From NCBI GenBank assembly GCA_034509425.1, contig JAVTVJ010000349.1, forward strand, positions 1,240,001 to 1,304,000: a DNA stretch of 64,000 nt. The letters are read 5' to 3'. The position numbers were made by a program, and so were the translations under genes. Positions within the stretch are counted from its first letter, which is position 1. The number at the start of each line of letters is the position of its first letter. This document shows positions 1 through 14,800 of this stretch, piece after piece. The DNA comes from Eopsaltria australis (Eukaryota > Chordata > Aves > Passeriformes > Petroicidae). Under the pieces are notes generated by a model, which was not told where the DNA came from, searched no databases, and saw nothing but the letters and a program-made list of their open reading frames with translations.

Positions 1-3000
1 AAAAACCCTATCTGACAGCAAAATTGTGGAGGTTTTTTTAATAATGGATGGTTAGTCTTAAATTCTTTGAGACATTTATAATTACACCTTTAAGTAATTA
101 AATGATTCAGTATCTGTAAGACAGATGGCTGTACCAGAGAAACCAGCCTCACAATTGGCACTAATTAGCACCCTTGTTGGAATCTCGGCAGTGGCCAAAA
201 TATTAAATGGGTATCAAAACTAAATTACCCAGCCAGAGAGTGTTTTTCCAAGTTGATATATTAATAAGAGATTGTGAATGCCTTAATTGCATGTATGCTT
301 GCTCATAATTATTTTCTGAAAGCAAATAGGTGACTTCAGACTCCTGTAAAGATAAATATTGTATTTCTTATTAAACTAAACCGAGAGAATGCATTCCTTC
401 AGAAGCCAACAATTATAAAGTAACTGTGAAAATACATGCATGTTACTTCTCCTTTCTAACCGTGTCCATTTACAGTAATTTCTGGAGGCTAGTTCCAGAT
501 GTTATGGCTTTGTAGTACTCATTTCTTCTTTCAGAAAGATTTAGAATTAGTTTTTAAAAATAAAGAAATGTATGTACATATCAAATAATATAGCATAGTG
601 CCTTATGAAATGCAGCTGTTAAAAACACATGTAAGAACGTCATTAGCTGTCAAAAAAAATTCAGCAATACTTGCCATCAATTTTTTTTCAATTTTAAGTT
701 ATGCAGCTGATCTGCATACATAGCAAAAACAATGAAATGAAGGTCCACAGTGAGATGAAGGGCAATGGCTGAAAACTGAAAATTAAATTCTTTCCAGAAG
801 ACCTTGACACAACAGACTGTGATAACTCCCTAGTGATACATAAATTATATGAATATATAAAATCTGAAGGAATTTAGGACATTAGTTCAGAAAGAAACTT
901 TTAATTAAAATATATGAATGCTTTTAATTTCTTATAACTATGAAAAAAATATAAAATGCCTACTCAATCAACACAACCTTATAATAAAGCTACACCCTTT
1001 TACAGACTAGCTTATGTGTAGTTATGGGGGAGAGGAAGGGGAGAAAGTAGGGAAAAACAGGTTCAGTGGACTTTAATTTTGCAATGATGGTGTTGCAGTA
1101 AACAACAAAAGAAAAACTTCTAAAAGAAGACTCGATTACTTATTTCTCTTATAGGCGTTTCTTTTCCATTCTTGAATTAGTTGGGGTAGCTGTACTAAAT
1201 GATTTGGACACTGTCTTTCTTCACTTTGGACACTTGTCTCTCTTCACTTGTTACCTTTCCTTGATGTCTGACAAAACTCTGAACTTCTGGTGTATGCTAA
1301 TGCATGAGCTTGGGAGTTTTTTTTTGCCTTTAGTATTTCTGATTAAAAATCCATTCTAACCAATACTTTTCTCAGAAGATTTTCACTTATAAGAACACTT
1401 TTACAATAAAAAGGCTTCATAACAACTGGGTTGTCTATGGAAGGTGCTCGACTGGCATCTCTGGAGTGACAGTACTTTTAACTTGGCCAGCAGAAAATCG
1501 ATGGTGGTGCAATGTCAATAGTTTTTTAGCATTTTTTATGAATGGGAGAATAATTCCGTTTCATTTCTCATAAATGAGATGGCAGTTTTAAATTGTGAAG
1601 ATAACTATTGACTTGTTTGTTTGGTTATGTTAGTTCCAGATAGTGTGTCAGTGTTCCTCTTACTGGCTGTCTCTGAGGATGCTGTTAGTATAACAGTAAA
1701 TGTGGAACAGTCTAGTTAATTTTTAGAATTTGAAAGAGAATGTTAGAAATTACTTGCTTTTTGATACAATTAAGTGCTTCTAAGCAAAAAAACCCTGTTT
1801 GTTTGTAATGAGTCAGCTGAGTTGAGCATGTACTTCTCTCCCAAGAGGGGAACACACGCCCCCTCTGAAAAAAATAGCAACATTTTATACCCTTTTGTGT
1901 CAGGGGGTGGTCCCTCTCCCCTTTCCTATTGGATGGTACTTAGGAACTTTCACTCTCTCCCAACCACTTACTCTTCTGTCCCCTCCCCTCTCATCCTTCT
2001 TCCTTTTTTGGTCCTGTCATCAAACCTGCCCCTCTCCCAGTTCTCAACACCACCACCCAAGAGATTAAACAAAACACATCCAAACCATAGATAACAACAA
2101 ATGGGAAACAGAGCCAGCAGTTTTCATTCTTTTACTCAAAAATCTTTTTGAGCTGAAGCAATATGTTATTTCATCTCTCACAAGAAAACCACTTTTCCCA
2201 GAGTCTTTTAAGAACACTAGTGTAATAACTACGCTTCCTAGTCACTGAACTCATGTAGTTCTGAAATCTAAAGGTGTGGCAGGTCCCATACCTTTGAGAG
2301 AGGTTGAAAGCAGTTCAGAGCCCCTGCCTTTGCCTGCTGACTACTGTACTAGCTCTCAATGAGTCTTTGAAGATGCCTGCTTCTCTTGCTTCATTAATTT
2401 GGGTTTCAGGTGTGCTAATAATGCCTTATTTATGGAGGGAGTTAGCACACAATTGCTAGCAAATTGCAATTCACATAATAACCTATACTTTGCACAAACC
2501 TCCCAATGCAGACTATCTTTAGGAAGCAGACTGAGGTCGTTGCTTAAACACTAACAGACTAGTAAATGACACCAGAAGAAGCTTGCAGTCCATACTCGGT
2601 GTATTTTAAAACCAGCAATAATTTTATCACTGTTTTGTTTTGTTTTTCCCCAATCAAGACTCAACCCACACAGAACCCAGAAACTTTGTTCATGGAACTT
2701 TATAGACTGAAAGGGGGAATAAAAGTCACAACAAAATTGTTACAAAACCCCCCTGATGACCGCTAAATACACAGAACCTACTTGGAACTTAGGAAGTCCC
2801 TGAACCCCTGTTGGAAGCTAAAAGGGGATGACTTAATGGTTTATTATTTATCACCGAATGCTTGCTCTGTTTCTACACTTCTCCCAAAATATCTGTTATT
2901 AGCCACTCTAGCCAGAATACTGAAGGTAGTGGGTGGTTGATCTGATGCAGCAGTTTGTCTTTGTTAGCTAAGATGGCTGTGAGAAGAGGGTAGGGAGAGT

Positions 3001-3439
3001 TGGCTAGTTTTAAGAAATTGGCTTGAAAAATACTTGCAGCCCACATACGTGTATCAATAAAACTTCAGTAAGAATACAATCAGCTTCATGCTTAACCAGA
3101 ACTTATTTTGGTGTTTTTGCTACTGGTTTACTCCTACACTTTGATGAAGGCAAGTCTCTGCATTATCTGTATCAGTCTAGTGGATATATCAGAAGTTGCT
3201 ACACTAACCCTTACAATATAAGAAAAAAATATGTAAGATGATTTATTTATTAGAATACTCATAAAAGCTGAAGTATTGAGATTCCTTGCTATTATTATTA
3301 ATGATGGTAGGAAACTTAAAGTTTTGGGTAGGTATCTTTTAAAATTATGGTTCACAATTAAATATAGAGGATAAAATTAGATTTCAAAATAACATGATAT
3401 ATACAATATCTAATCGTTTAACTGAAATAAAAATAATGG
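1..3439. other. Intronic sequence, no gene seen
   Basis: This is AT-rich sequence inferred to belong to the CSMD1 intron upstream of the exon at 59438. Short ORFs here (up to about 106 codons) lack recognisable domains, splice context or composition bias. Pyrimidine-rich stretches occur near 1960-2050. I see no RNA gene and no repeat I can name. Confidence 0.6.
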
Positions 3440-4106
3440 AAAAGCAGTGCTATGGAAAGGGCTCTGGGGGTCCTGGTTGACAGAAGGTTGAACGTGAGTG
3501 AGCAGTGCCCAGGCAGCCAGGAGGGCCAACCCTGTCCTGGGGGCATCAGGCCCAGCATCACCAGCCAGGCAAGGGAGGGGATTGTCCAGCTCTGCTCTGC
3601 ACTGGGGCAGCCTCACCTTGAATATTGTGCGCAGTATGGGGTACTACAATATAAGAAAGATATTAAACTATAAGAGAGAGTCCAAAGGAGGGCAACAAAG
3701 ATGGTGAAGGACCTTGAGGGGAAGCTGTATGAGCAGTGGCTGGAGAAGAGGAGACTGGGGGGATACCTCACTGCAGTTACAAATTCTTGTGAGGGGAAGA
3801 GGAGGGGCAGACACTGATCTTTTCTGTCTGGTGAGCTCAGGAGCTGAGTGAATGGCCTGAGGCTGTGTCAGGGGAGGTTTAGGTTGGATATCAGAAAAAG
3901 GTTCTTCACCAGAGGATGGTTGGGCCCTGAAACAGGCTCCCTCAGGAAGTGGTTACAGCATGAAACCTGACAGAGTTCAAGAAGCATTTGAACAACACCA
4001 ATGGGCACACAGTGTGACTATTGGGGCTTTCCTGTGCAGGACAGAGAGTCAGAGCTGGTCATTCTTTTGGGTCCCTTCCAACTCAGCATATTCTGTGATT
4101 CTGTGA
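3440..4106 (+). mobile_element. CR1 LINE, 3' end fragment, sense
   Basis: This 5'-truncated copy is GC-richer than its flanks. It follows the typical CR1 3' portion in order: GGGGGTCCTGGTTGACA near 3466, a GGAGGGCAAC block near 3685, GGTTTAGGTTGGATATCAG near 3876, and the terminal TTGGGTCCCTTCCAACTCAG followed by ATTCTGTG repeated twice at 4090-4105. That octamer-like tail is the diagnostic CR1 3' end. Open frames inside (for example 3452-3673) are remnants of the C-terminal and 3' untranslated part, not a working protein. No clear target duplication is visible, as is usual for CR1. The left boundary is approximate. Confidence 0.92.
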
Positions 4107-5285
4107 AAATTAAATTCTATATAGAATACAAATACATAAATAAAGTCAAAGATACTTTCCTTGGTGTGCAGGGATTGTCTCAACCCCACTGATGAGAGCA
4201 GGAGTGGGAGATTCTTAGTAATGTGAATGAATGTAACAGAGATCCCTAATCTTGTGCAATTAGTTCTTTCCATTCATTTCCAGTGCAAATTCAAGGACAT
4301 GATTTCAACTTTAGTCTGGGAATAGATTACTTGTATTAAATCAAGTAACAAAAGAACCTTATGTTGTGATCCTTTGCCATATGTTTCATGGCTTATTACA
4401 GCTCTGGAAGCAGTAAGGCTGATCAGTGACTGAATGATGATCCGAACATGCTATTGAAAAGAGAACCTGTAGCTTAGAGCTTTGTTGTCTGCTCTGGAAC
4501 TCAATTCCACTGCCTCCAACTGCAACTTGCTCGTTTGTGAAGTGCCTCAGGAATCTGTGTGAGGCTCAGCCAGTAGGTGCTTCTCAGCATGGTGAGATTT
4601 AGCTGATGAAAAGTGCGCAGAATATAGTTTTACTTTTAACAGTTTCTTCAGCAATCATTTTCCTGTTGTGTTCAATTATGTCTTTCACAGTAGCAAGCAT
4701 CTCCAGATTCTGTTTATTCTCCTTCCATGGAGACAGTCTGTCTGTGCACAGATTTTTTTTCCCTGAACTAAAGAAAGATAATATGCAATGTTGACCAGTA
4801 TAAACCTATAAATTCTTACACAAAACCTGAGTTTATTTCATGGCTCTGCAGGTGTACATGTCTGAGAGGAATTCTGAGCACTTTTACCTTGTTATGCTCT
4901 CAGAACTGTGCATTTTAGTACTGTGCTAGAAAGCATAAAAGACAGGTTTTTCCAGATCATATGTTGACAAAAATATTACTGGTGCAAGATGAAAGAATGA
5001 TCAACTGAACTTCCTTTCAATTAGGAACAATCAAACTTTCATCAAAGTTTCAGTAAAACATTTGTTTCTACAGTATAAATAAAACAGAAGGGTTTTAGAG
5101 AAGTGGGTTCCATTCATTTTAAAATGGAGACAAACAGTGTTTCTGGAACTATTTATTTTAACTTGTTACTTGTTGAAAAATAAATAATTTGAAAGATCTT
5201 AGTGTGTGAAGACGTGATATGGCATAATTTGTAATTAAAAAGAGAAATCAGAGAAAGTGATGAGCAGCAGAAGTATTACATTGAC
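4107..5285. other. Intronic sequence, no gene seen
   Basis: AT-rich single-copy-looking sequence between the CR1 fragment and the first LTR. No exon, RNA gene or nameable repeat was found; the ORF of 62 codons at 4606 has no recognisable features. Confidence 0.6.
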
Positions 5286-5848
5286 TGCTCTGGGTTAGTC
5301 CCAACTGGCAGCTGTGTTCCACCCAGACACTCATTCGCTTCTCCCCGCAACAGAATGGGGGAGATGATCAGGAAGATAAAAACAGTTTAATAGGTAAAGC
5401 AAAAACTGCACAAATAACAAAGTGGTACAAGAAGTTAATTCACTGGTCCCATTGGCAGGCAGGGCTTCAGGAAAACAGGGATCCATCACATGTAGCCATT
5501 AGTTGGGAAAACAAATGCCTTAACTCAGAACAACCTCATTTCTTCCTCATTGCTGCTCCCCTGTACCTCCCCTTATACTGAGCATGACACCATATGGTCT
5601 GGGGTATGTATCCCTTGGGTCAGTTGGGGTCACCTGTCCTGGAGGTGTCTCTCGCCAACTTCTTGTGTGCCCCCAGCCTCCTTGCTGGTAGGCTGGGGTG
5701 AGGAACAGAAAAGACCTTGGCCCTGGGTAAGCACTGCTCAGCAATAGTTGAGACATTCCTGTGTTACCAACGTTGTCAGCACAAATCCAAAGCACAGCAC
5801 CACGAGTTGAAAAAAATAATTAAATCTGCTCCAGCCAAAACCAGTACA
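5286..5848 (-). mobile_element. Solo LTR, avian ERVL-like, antisense
   Basis: Read on the minus strand this begins TGTACTGGTTTTGGCTGG and ends CTAACCCAGAGCA, giving TG...CA termini over 563 bp. Internal landmarks in LTR sense are a CCATATGGTGTCATGCTCAG block, a TATAAGG box (complement of 5571-5577) and an ATTAAACTG polyadenylation-type signal (complement near 5384-5392). The flanks TTGAC (5281-5285) and CTGAC (5849-5853) form a five-base target duplication with one mismatch; five bases is the ERVL-class length. The same layout is seen in the LTR at 36495-37063. No internal viral coding sequence lies beside it, so it is a solo LTR left by recombination. The ORFs of 65-82 codons inside are chance. 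Confidence 0.85.
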
Positions 5849-5853
5849 CTGAC

Positions 5854-8800
5854 ATTTATATTCCAACCTCAATAAGAGTCAAACCAAAGCTTCTGATGCT
5901 GATAAATATGCCAAGCAAATAATATACTGTAAATTTATAGTGGTGAATACGAAGGTGACTCATAAAATGGGAACTCTTTAGATGTTACTGCTCTAGGCAA
6001 ACCAAAATTAGTTCAGTCTTGCAGAACATAGGCATTAAATAATTTTGCATCTAGATTTTCTTGCTTGGGGCACCTACCTATATGTTAAAGTTGGTCTGTG
6101 ATTAACGGCCACAGACGTAGCAATAGTCTTTTTCTTTGTATACTAAAGTCAGTTGTTTAAATATCACAGAAAAAAAAATGAAATAAAACGAAATACAACA
6201 TAGGAGAACACATTTTAATATATATGTAGGTGTAGATATAGATTACTTTTGAAAATTGGAATTGCAGTTTTCTGAGTAGATGTTGGTAATTGGATGGTTA
6301 GAATGCTGAATACATATTCGTGTTAAGTGTGGTATTAAATATGTAGGATGCTGGTCAGACCATCTCAAATAATTTTGCATTAATAAAGCTTAGCACTTTA
6401 ACAGGAAGCAAGCAGCTTAAAGAGCAAGAATACAAAAGGTTTTGTATTTTAGCAATGCTGTTTCTTATTTCTGCTATGGAAATAACAGAAATCTCATGTA
6501 CTTTCTCTTCCAAACTTAACTTTCTTGTCCAGCTTGTATAAAGAAAATACATTTCCAGAATTACACATTCAGAGTATGTTTTGGAAAACATGTAGTTAGC
6601 TCAAAACAGCTTTCTGGAGTACTGTGTCATATTAAGAAAGGTTTATTCCTTATAAGGATGTAAGATAACATCAGCCTTAGGTAGATAAGTGCAAAAACAT
6701 GGTGCTCTAAGAGCCAAGTGACTTGTCAGAGGGATGCAGAGTTTTTCTTTTCCCCAGGCTGCCCAGTTGTGCAAGGGAAATGAAACACTGGCCTCCTGCC
6801 TAAAATCTGAGCTCTCAAGAAGAGGTGAAGTTAATATATCTTCACTATACGAAGATGGGAGGTGATGGGAAAGTTTAGTTAAAAAAAAAAAAATAAAGCT
6901 TTCTCAAGTCTCATAGTAGCATATGCTGCTCCTTTTAGTAGTACTGCAGCTTATGCATTCAATATGTCAACTATAAGTATTGACAGTATGATCCTAAATG
7001 AAACTACTGTATGGAGCACTTACAATCATCTATAACACGTTGCTAGAAAAGTTACCTGCATTGATGTGTATTTCTCTGTTAAGAATATACAAACTTGAAG
7101 CAGTTTTGGTATACACTTGTTGTAAAGCCCTGATCCAAAGCATTGCTATGGCCCTTACATGTGACTACCCATTTAAACACAGCTGTCATTACCTTTCCTG
7201 AACTCGCTTTCCAAAGGTTGATATGCTGTACTGCAATTCATACTGCAGTGTCAGTAAGAATGGTTGTACCTTTTAAAGTAATGGTTGTATTTTAATGACT
7301 TCGTTCTCTGCGGTTTCCACTTCGTACTTGATAGATTTACAAAACTATTTTAATAATTGGATAAGGAACCCTTAATAAATGCTCCCATTTTATTTATATG
7401 TATGTATGAAATTTATCAAGAATGCAATATTTGAAGCAGGATATCTAATTAGTTTATAAAAATTAATTTTTCAGTGTGGTTTAGTACAGGAAATGCTCAT
7501 GAATTCACTTTGGTCATTACTTTGTACTTCATCTCCTAATCATATTAATAGGAGTTAAAATTAGGAAATGCATTATTATTTCAAGCAAGACATTGAGTAT
7601 TGCTATTCTGATGTGATAGTCAATTTAGCATTAATAATAGAACTTAAGTTCTGCAGTTTTTTATGCCCTTCTGCCTGAACCCAATGATTGACATATTTAA
7701 TGTAATCTTACTCTGTGGCATGGTTGACCATTGGGAATATTTTTAGCCTCAGCCATCCAACTAAGTATAGGGGATCTGGGATCAAAATCCACCATAGCCC
7801 TCATTTGGAATTAACTACAGCACTTAGAGAAAAATAATCTGAAGAAAATTATTTTCTACCATTTAGAAATGGCTGTCTAACTGTTGGAAAAGATTGGTAA
7901 ATTTAGATTTTCTTTTGTAGCAGCTTTCCTTGTAAATGCAGCAAAGAACAGGAATCCTGTAGGTATGAGGCTGCTGGAACTGTGTGTACAGGGCAATATT
8001 TACTTGCAGAAAATGGTTCTTCTGCTCAGGCTTCAGCTGTTTGCCTGAACAAGGCTGTCATAACCCCAGCAGAGCAGAGCTGCCAAGGTGTCCTATTGAA
8101 CCGAGCAGATAGAGTGAGCAGCCTCCTGGGAACTCGAAACCATTGTTCAGTGTCAGAGACTGAGTATAGACTCTGCACTGTTAGTAAATGGAGTGCTTTT
8201 ATAAAGAAAGCTAATTTATAAAAGACTTGTGTTAATTTGCTGCTTATCTTGAGTTATTATGATTTTATGCACCATTATCCTTTTTTACATTTGTTTAAAT
8301 ATCTAGTATCTGCTAACACATGGTGTTTCGGTCCTTAGGGGAATGCTTGCAACTGGAGCTGTTTTGTTCTCTGCTCTGTAAATCCTTTGATGTATCCACT
8401 GAGAAAAGTTTAATGTTCTGATTTACAAATGAATGATGTGGCACGGGCACTTCTGGTTCTTCTAGGTTGTGGGAAAGTATGGTATTTCTTGGGGTGCCCC
8501 TGGGGAATTGAGTGAAAGGGAGTTTATCCTAGACAATTATCTTTGCTTATGCACAATGCCTGTGTGTTCTCTTATATGTAGGCTCTATGGAATGGAGAAA
8601 CTAAGGTATGGAGTATGATGACTGCAGCATAAGGTTTGCTTTAGACTGCAGGTCACTTGTGCTCGAGGCTTTTAATCTGGTTCACATGAAGGATCATTAA
8701 AACCATACTCTCCCAGCTGCTGGCAGCATTGAAAATCATTTCATACAACTATGCTTGCAGAAAAGCTCATATTTGGTCTGATAAGAGGGAAAGGTGAGAC

Positions 8801-11800
8801 TGAAAAGAATGTGAAGAGTGAAAGTGGAAAACATATAATAGGAAGAAAAAACTGGGGTGGAAGAAAGGGAGGAGGAGTTGAAAAACATTCAGCCTTGAAG
8901 GCCGGTGAAGGAGTATGAGAGAGTATAGGAGGTGGAAGAAAAATAGAAAGGCAGAATGAGAAATGCAGATATTCAACATGAGACTAGAGAGACTGATAGA
9001 ATTTTGGGTATAGGAGGGAACATAATTTAATTTTATATGGGAATATAAAAACAGAGCAACTTGGTGTTTGATTCTGCATAGGAGATGACTTTAATTTTGT
9101 CTTTGGAAATCTATGTTTTTAATAGATCTTCATTTTTTTCAGTCTATGAGTGTTGCTCGTTGATGTCATTTCACTTATAATTTCTTAAAATGTTATCTGG
9201 TACCAGACAGCTTAATTTGAGTAATCTGTGTGAACAGCAGAATAGTAGACTCAGGTGAAACATTGACATTTTCAACAGGAATGGTAATTTCTATTTTTCA
9301 TCTTACAGTACTTTATAAGGACAGTGAATATGCATCTTACTTTAGTGAGCTAAATTTTGTTGTCATTCTTGTCCATATTCTCTGCCTTAATCTTTTGTGT
9401 ATTCTTCTTGTAAAAAATCAAATGCTGTTAAAATGAGTAGACCATTTAGTAAAGCAAATAATATTGAACTAGGGAACCATGCTCTTTAAAAAAAAAAAAA
9501 GAAAAGGAAAAAATGAAGACTGTATTAGGGAAAATGTTTGGTTACCATTCGTATTCCTTTCCACAGAGTTATCTGATAAAACATTCTCTCTCATCCTGAG
9601 ATAAAATAGTTTATTTTAGAGAGCTGAAAAAAACCCTAAAGAGTAGCGTGCCAGGGAACTGCTCTACTAAATTATGAGTGACAGTCATACAGTAGTCAGT
9701 AAACATGAAGGACAGTGTTTAGGCCAATCCGTGTTTGAAAAGTGCAATTGAGAGTAAACGGACAACTTTAATGATTGTTCTGTAACTCAGTAATGACTCT
9801 TAAAGTGTGCCTCATCCTGTGGATAAATGGCAGACGTAGAATGAAATTCCTGGGTTTATTTTCCTATATGCTAGAGAGATGTAGAGGAGGAACAAAATAG
9901 TGGATAAGCTCCAAATTAGTGAAACTTGGTTTCACATGCACGTTATGTGACTTAACAGAGGAAGGGCTGCTCTGCTTCTGCTCAGTTCCCTTTCCAGTCT
10001 GAAAAAGGCCAGGTCAAGACAAGGCGTTGCAGCGCCTGTGCAAGGTCGTGTGGTCAGTCCAAGGATATTGACAGCACCACTGTGCTGGTTCTTCCCCAGG
10101 AACCAAGGTGCCCAGGCAGTGGAGAAGTGAAGTGGAGTAGGCAGGATACCAAGGCACAATGTCAGCATGGATTGTGCACACTTCTACGTGACGGTGTGGG
10201 TAATCATCTTGCTGTGTTCTGATCAAACGAATGGAAGCAAAGTGGATCCTTGTCTTTGTTGGAGCTCATTATATCTTGATGTCAGCAACAGGTTTTTCTA
10301 ACAGTGAAGATATTGACAGTCTTTTGTAGGGTGTGAAATGTATAAAATTCCCTGGAATTATCCAGCTGCTTCACAGCAGATAAATTGGAAATAATAAATA
10401 AAAACTTTTATGTTTAACACAATACGCATATTAAGTTAGTAAACCATGATGTTTTATGTAAACTTTATTTCTAAATTCGAGTGTCTCAACAGAGCAGTAT
10501 GATGATTTCCACAGAGCAGTATCTCTGTTTAATTACTATTTAATTGCAATCATTACTGTCTGGGAGGTATTTTTAAATAATTTCTGAGTGAATCATTTAC
10601 ATTTTGAAGACTGTTTCATCAACGAGTAAACTAACTTCATAAATCCAGACTCAACCCATCAGAATCTTTTACTGCATACAGCAGAATATACTAATTATTA
10701 AACTGGCAGCATGTGAAGGAAAGGTGGCTAAAATTACTGGGTAATTTGGGTTGCTGTCACTAAAGACTGAACTACAGGTCTACTCCTATATATGCTAGGC
10801 CTGACTAGTTTCACGTTTAAACTTTCTGCAAGGTACAGTGTCAAATTACCTTGCAGTGAATGAACATTGAACTACCTTCTTGTATGTTTTCATAGATTTT
10901 TAGTAGAACATAAGGCCAGTTCAGCTCTTCTTGATGTTAAAAATAATAAAAAAGTTGCAATACCTTAATGTACTACTGTGTATGAATTATTCATCAGCAA
11001 GACAATTTCTCTTTAAAACTTATGATTTGGCAAGATATATATAGGTCAGAAAAAATTATTAGGATATGAGACTAATGTGAACAGTGGATGCTGCAATGCA
11101 TGAATTTTATGTACTGTATTATCTTTTTCCTGCCTGATGCATATAATTCCCATTAACTTGATCATAATCCAGAAAATGGACTCCTGAGTTTCCCAGTCTG
11201 ATGCTTTGGGATTTTTAAGAGTATGTGCAGAAGTTTCAGTTGCAGCAGCTTTCTTTTAAAAGGCAGGTGGAAAAGGTGTTGATGATTCTCCACTTTCATT
11301 GAATTCATCTGACTTCAGTTGAACTGTCTAAAAATTCAATATTTAGTAAGGCTATCTCTCTGTATTCTTTTTATGGCTGAACATAGTAGAAAGGAAATCA
11401 TCAGGTCAAATTTGGTATATTTAAAACAGTAATAAATCATAAAGCAACACCACGAGAGGCAACAAAGCCTTTTCCCCTTAACTGCTAGTAATTTTAAACA
11501 ACAAGCAATATTTGATACTGCTAGGGTACTTTGAAATGATAAATCATGGAATTCTTTTTGTGGAGTCTCTGACATATTATGAAACTGTGAGCTGACATCT
11601 TCCCTTTCTTAATGTAATTAAAAATATTCAGTGATTGTAATAAAGTTCTGACAAATGGCAATTAGATGAAATTGCTGTGTGATTCCCTGAACTAATTTAG
11701 CAAGCTCTTCTTTAACAATACTTATTCAGGCATGAACTGCATGTAAACACAGCAACTGCTGTACTGGTTGCAAGGATAGAAAGTTGGTAATTGTCAGTGG

Positions 11801-14800
11801 CCTTATCTTTGTAGCATAAATCAATGGTCATTATATAAAGACCTGACTGATACAAACAAAATGGATGTGAATGAATCTCATATTTTTCCTGCACAGTGAT
11901 ACATCTTCAACATAAGAAGCAGAAACTGCCAACAGCTCATTTAAGAAGTCAGTGTTGAGTACTATGGAAATTGTTTGAATTCTGTCACACAGAGGATAGA
12001 ATAAAGTGTTTTCCATATCCCGTGGAGTGCACACATCATTAGTTTCTGAATATCAAAAGAGAGCGCACAAAAGCCACTGCTATGCTATCATTTGGTTCAG
12101 GCTTCTTAGTGCTCGAATATAGCACAGTTTATGGATACACAACTGAGTTGAGCAACCATATCGAGGCTTGAGCTCCCAAGCCTCCTGCAGGGTTAAGATG
12201 CTGTGTGTAAAGCAGCATCTGCATAAAAAGTTTTCAGGGTTAAAATTAGTTATCTACCTAGATACCATGGGCTTCTCTGCTGTACATGGAGTTTTATATC
12301 TGTTGCTTTTCTGCAGATGATTAAAAACCATTTTAAAAAGTGATGTTGGCACTTTAATTTCCACATCTCATTTACCTTGCTGGGGACCGCAGAAATAATA
12401 ATAATAATAAAAGGATCAGGGGCTGTTGTGACAGCTATAAATGGCGATAGAACCACATGTAGACATACATACTGTTCTTGAAATCTTGATTTTAGTGGCT
12501 GAAGTCCAAATGTTACTTAATTTCTTTCACATTTTGCCTTTCCAGATTAAATTTGAGTTCATTTTGCCAAAAAAATTTGATATATCACACCCAAGACATT
12601 TTGCAGCAGATTTACAAAATCTACTTGGTTTCTAATAGATATCAATAGTCTGAGTTAATTTCCATAAAGAAGGAAATATGCCAGAAAATAATTTGCAGGA
12701 CTGAACAAGCATTGATTTTTTGATGAAAATATTCCTAAAATGCAATTATTGTTCATGGACTCAATTGTTTTCTTTTTTGTTTGTTTGTTTTGTATGTTTC
12801 TTTGTTTAAATTTGGTAATACAGTGAATGTCAATGACTGAGGTTTGTGAGACTTGCTGATGTGATTTTTCAGATACCAGTTCGAGGAGTTGTGTCATGGG
12901 AAGAAACATAAAATTCCTCTGTGGGAAACCATGACAAGCATCCCAGTAGAATTGAAGTACTTGAACTTCTAGACTGAATGACTCATTTAACTGTCATATC
13001 TGCTGCAGGAACACTTTCTTCTTTTCCAAAAGCATATTTTATGACTTTTCTCATGGGAAAAAAACCTAGAACATGCTAGAGCCTTTTGTAGAATTCTTCT
13101 TGTGCGAGTCTCTTGCACAAGTGTTTGCCCAGTGACATTTCTGTACCGCAGAGGGAATGCTGAAACAGTGGGTGGGATAGGGTTTCTGGCTGCTTCCTAG
13201 CACTTCTGTGAATCACCCAAGAAATTTCTTCTTTGCAAAGAGAATAAAGAGCAAGAAAGCTGGTGATCCTGATCTTGTGCGGTTGACAGATGCAAGAGAG
13301 GGATTTGGTTAACTGAAAGAAATTGTTAAAAAAAGAGAGGAGTCTGAGGGAGTGGACAAGAGGCTTTCAATGGAAGTGTGCTTCAGAAAAATGTTAACTC
13401 TGGTCTCAGGCAGAAGCTATGATTATAGCATGAGAATAAGCACAATTGGGAAGAAATGGTATAACAGAGACACTAAATAGGATGACATGGTAGACAATTG
13501 CATTCTTAGTGTAAACAAATTATATCCTAAATGAATTTTGTGCTTTGCATGTTATTCTAGAATTACAGTTCAAGACAACTGGCCAGAATTTTCTAATGTA
13601 CATTCAAATATGTGCTTTAAAAAAACACGGTATTGAGAGGATTGGCAAAGTGTTAATGGTAGGAGAAGTGGAAGAGATGAGATATTCCTCTAAAGAACTT
13701 TTCCCTACATTTCCTGTACTAAGACGGGTATTTTTTTTTTTTTCTCAAATATCCAAATCTGTTTTCACTTATTGTATCTCAGGCTTACAATCATCTTCGT
13801 TTGCTCTTCTTAGTTCCTGAGTTTAAGTACTGCCTGGGCTAGAGTATAGCCTGCAACTTGAAATTACTTTTGTTTTAGTCATTGCTCTGAAAAGTAATTT
13901 AACTGCTTCCTCCATTGACATTCTAAATGTAGGGTTGCTAATCACTTCAAAAAAATTTTGTCCAGTTTTCCTTGTAACACTCTGTAGGGCTGAAAACCAT
14001 AGCACTATAAAAGACTGTCTCTTTTTATACAACATACTACCAATCTAATTTGCTCAACATTTTTTATTATCAGAAAGTGAATGTTGTGGAATTTCAAAAC
14101 TTTGCGTGAAATTGGGATTGATTGACTGTATTTGATGGAATTTTAAGATTATGTTAACATCTAAATATTTTTCTGTTTTTACAATATATATTGCAGTCTG
14201 TCTGAAAAATACAGCTAAATCACTAACATGCAGAGAAACAGTCTTTGGACACAAGTGAAATAACACTTAAACTGGGATGCACATAAATAGACAAGTCTCT
14301 TAAGTGAAAATTTTGCTGGGGACCAATTTCTGTGTAATTTGTTTCAACTGACTGGACTCATAGTTTATTGATATGTTGCTTTGTTCATTTACAGACAAAG
14401 TAAACTTTTCGGGGTTACAGATACAGTGTGATCTCTGGAATGAACACTTTTTCCTTTTAGTTCAACGAGACTGAATTAAATATGGGCACTTGTATAGCTT
14501 TCTATAGGTGATGCAGCTCCTTCAGAAGGACTTACATGAGCATGAGCTCATAGTGGTTTATTTGTTAGCACTTTGATAGTGAAGATCACTGTCATTAAAT
14601 GGTTCCTTTTTATTTGATGTAGAACTGGTGATTTAGAAACATACTTGTTTAAAGTGCTTATTTTACTACTGATCATACCATATAAACATTCTTAATTTAT
14701 TGTTTCTTTGGTTCACTTTCATTTTCTTGTCTTCAGAGTAATTGCATTTGGAGAACAAATAGGAAGATGGACTTGGATATATTTTTTTGTATGATTAGGT

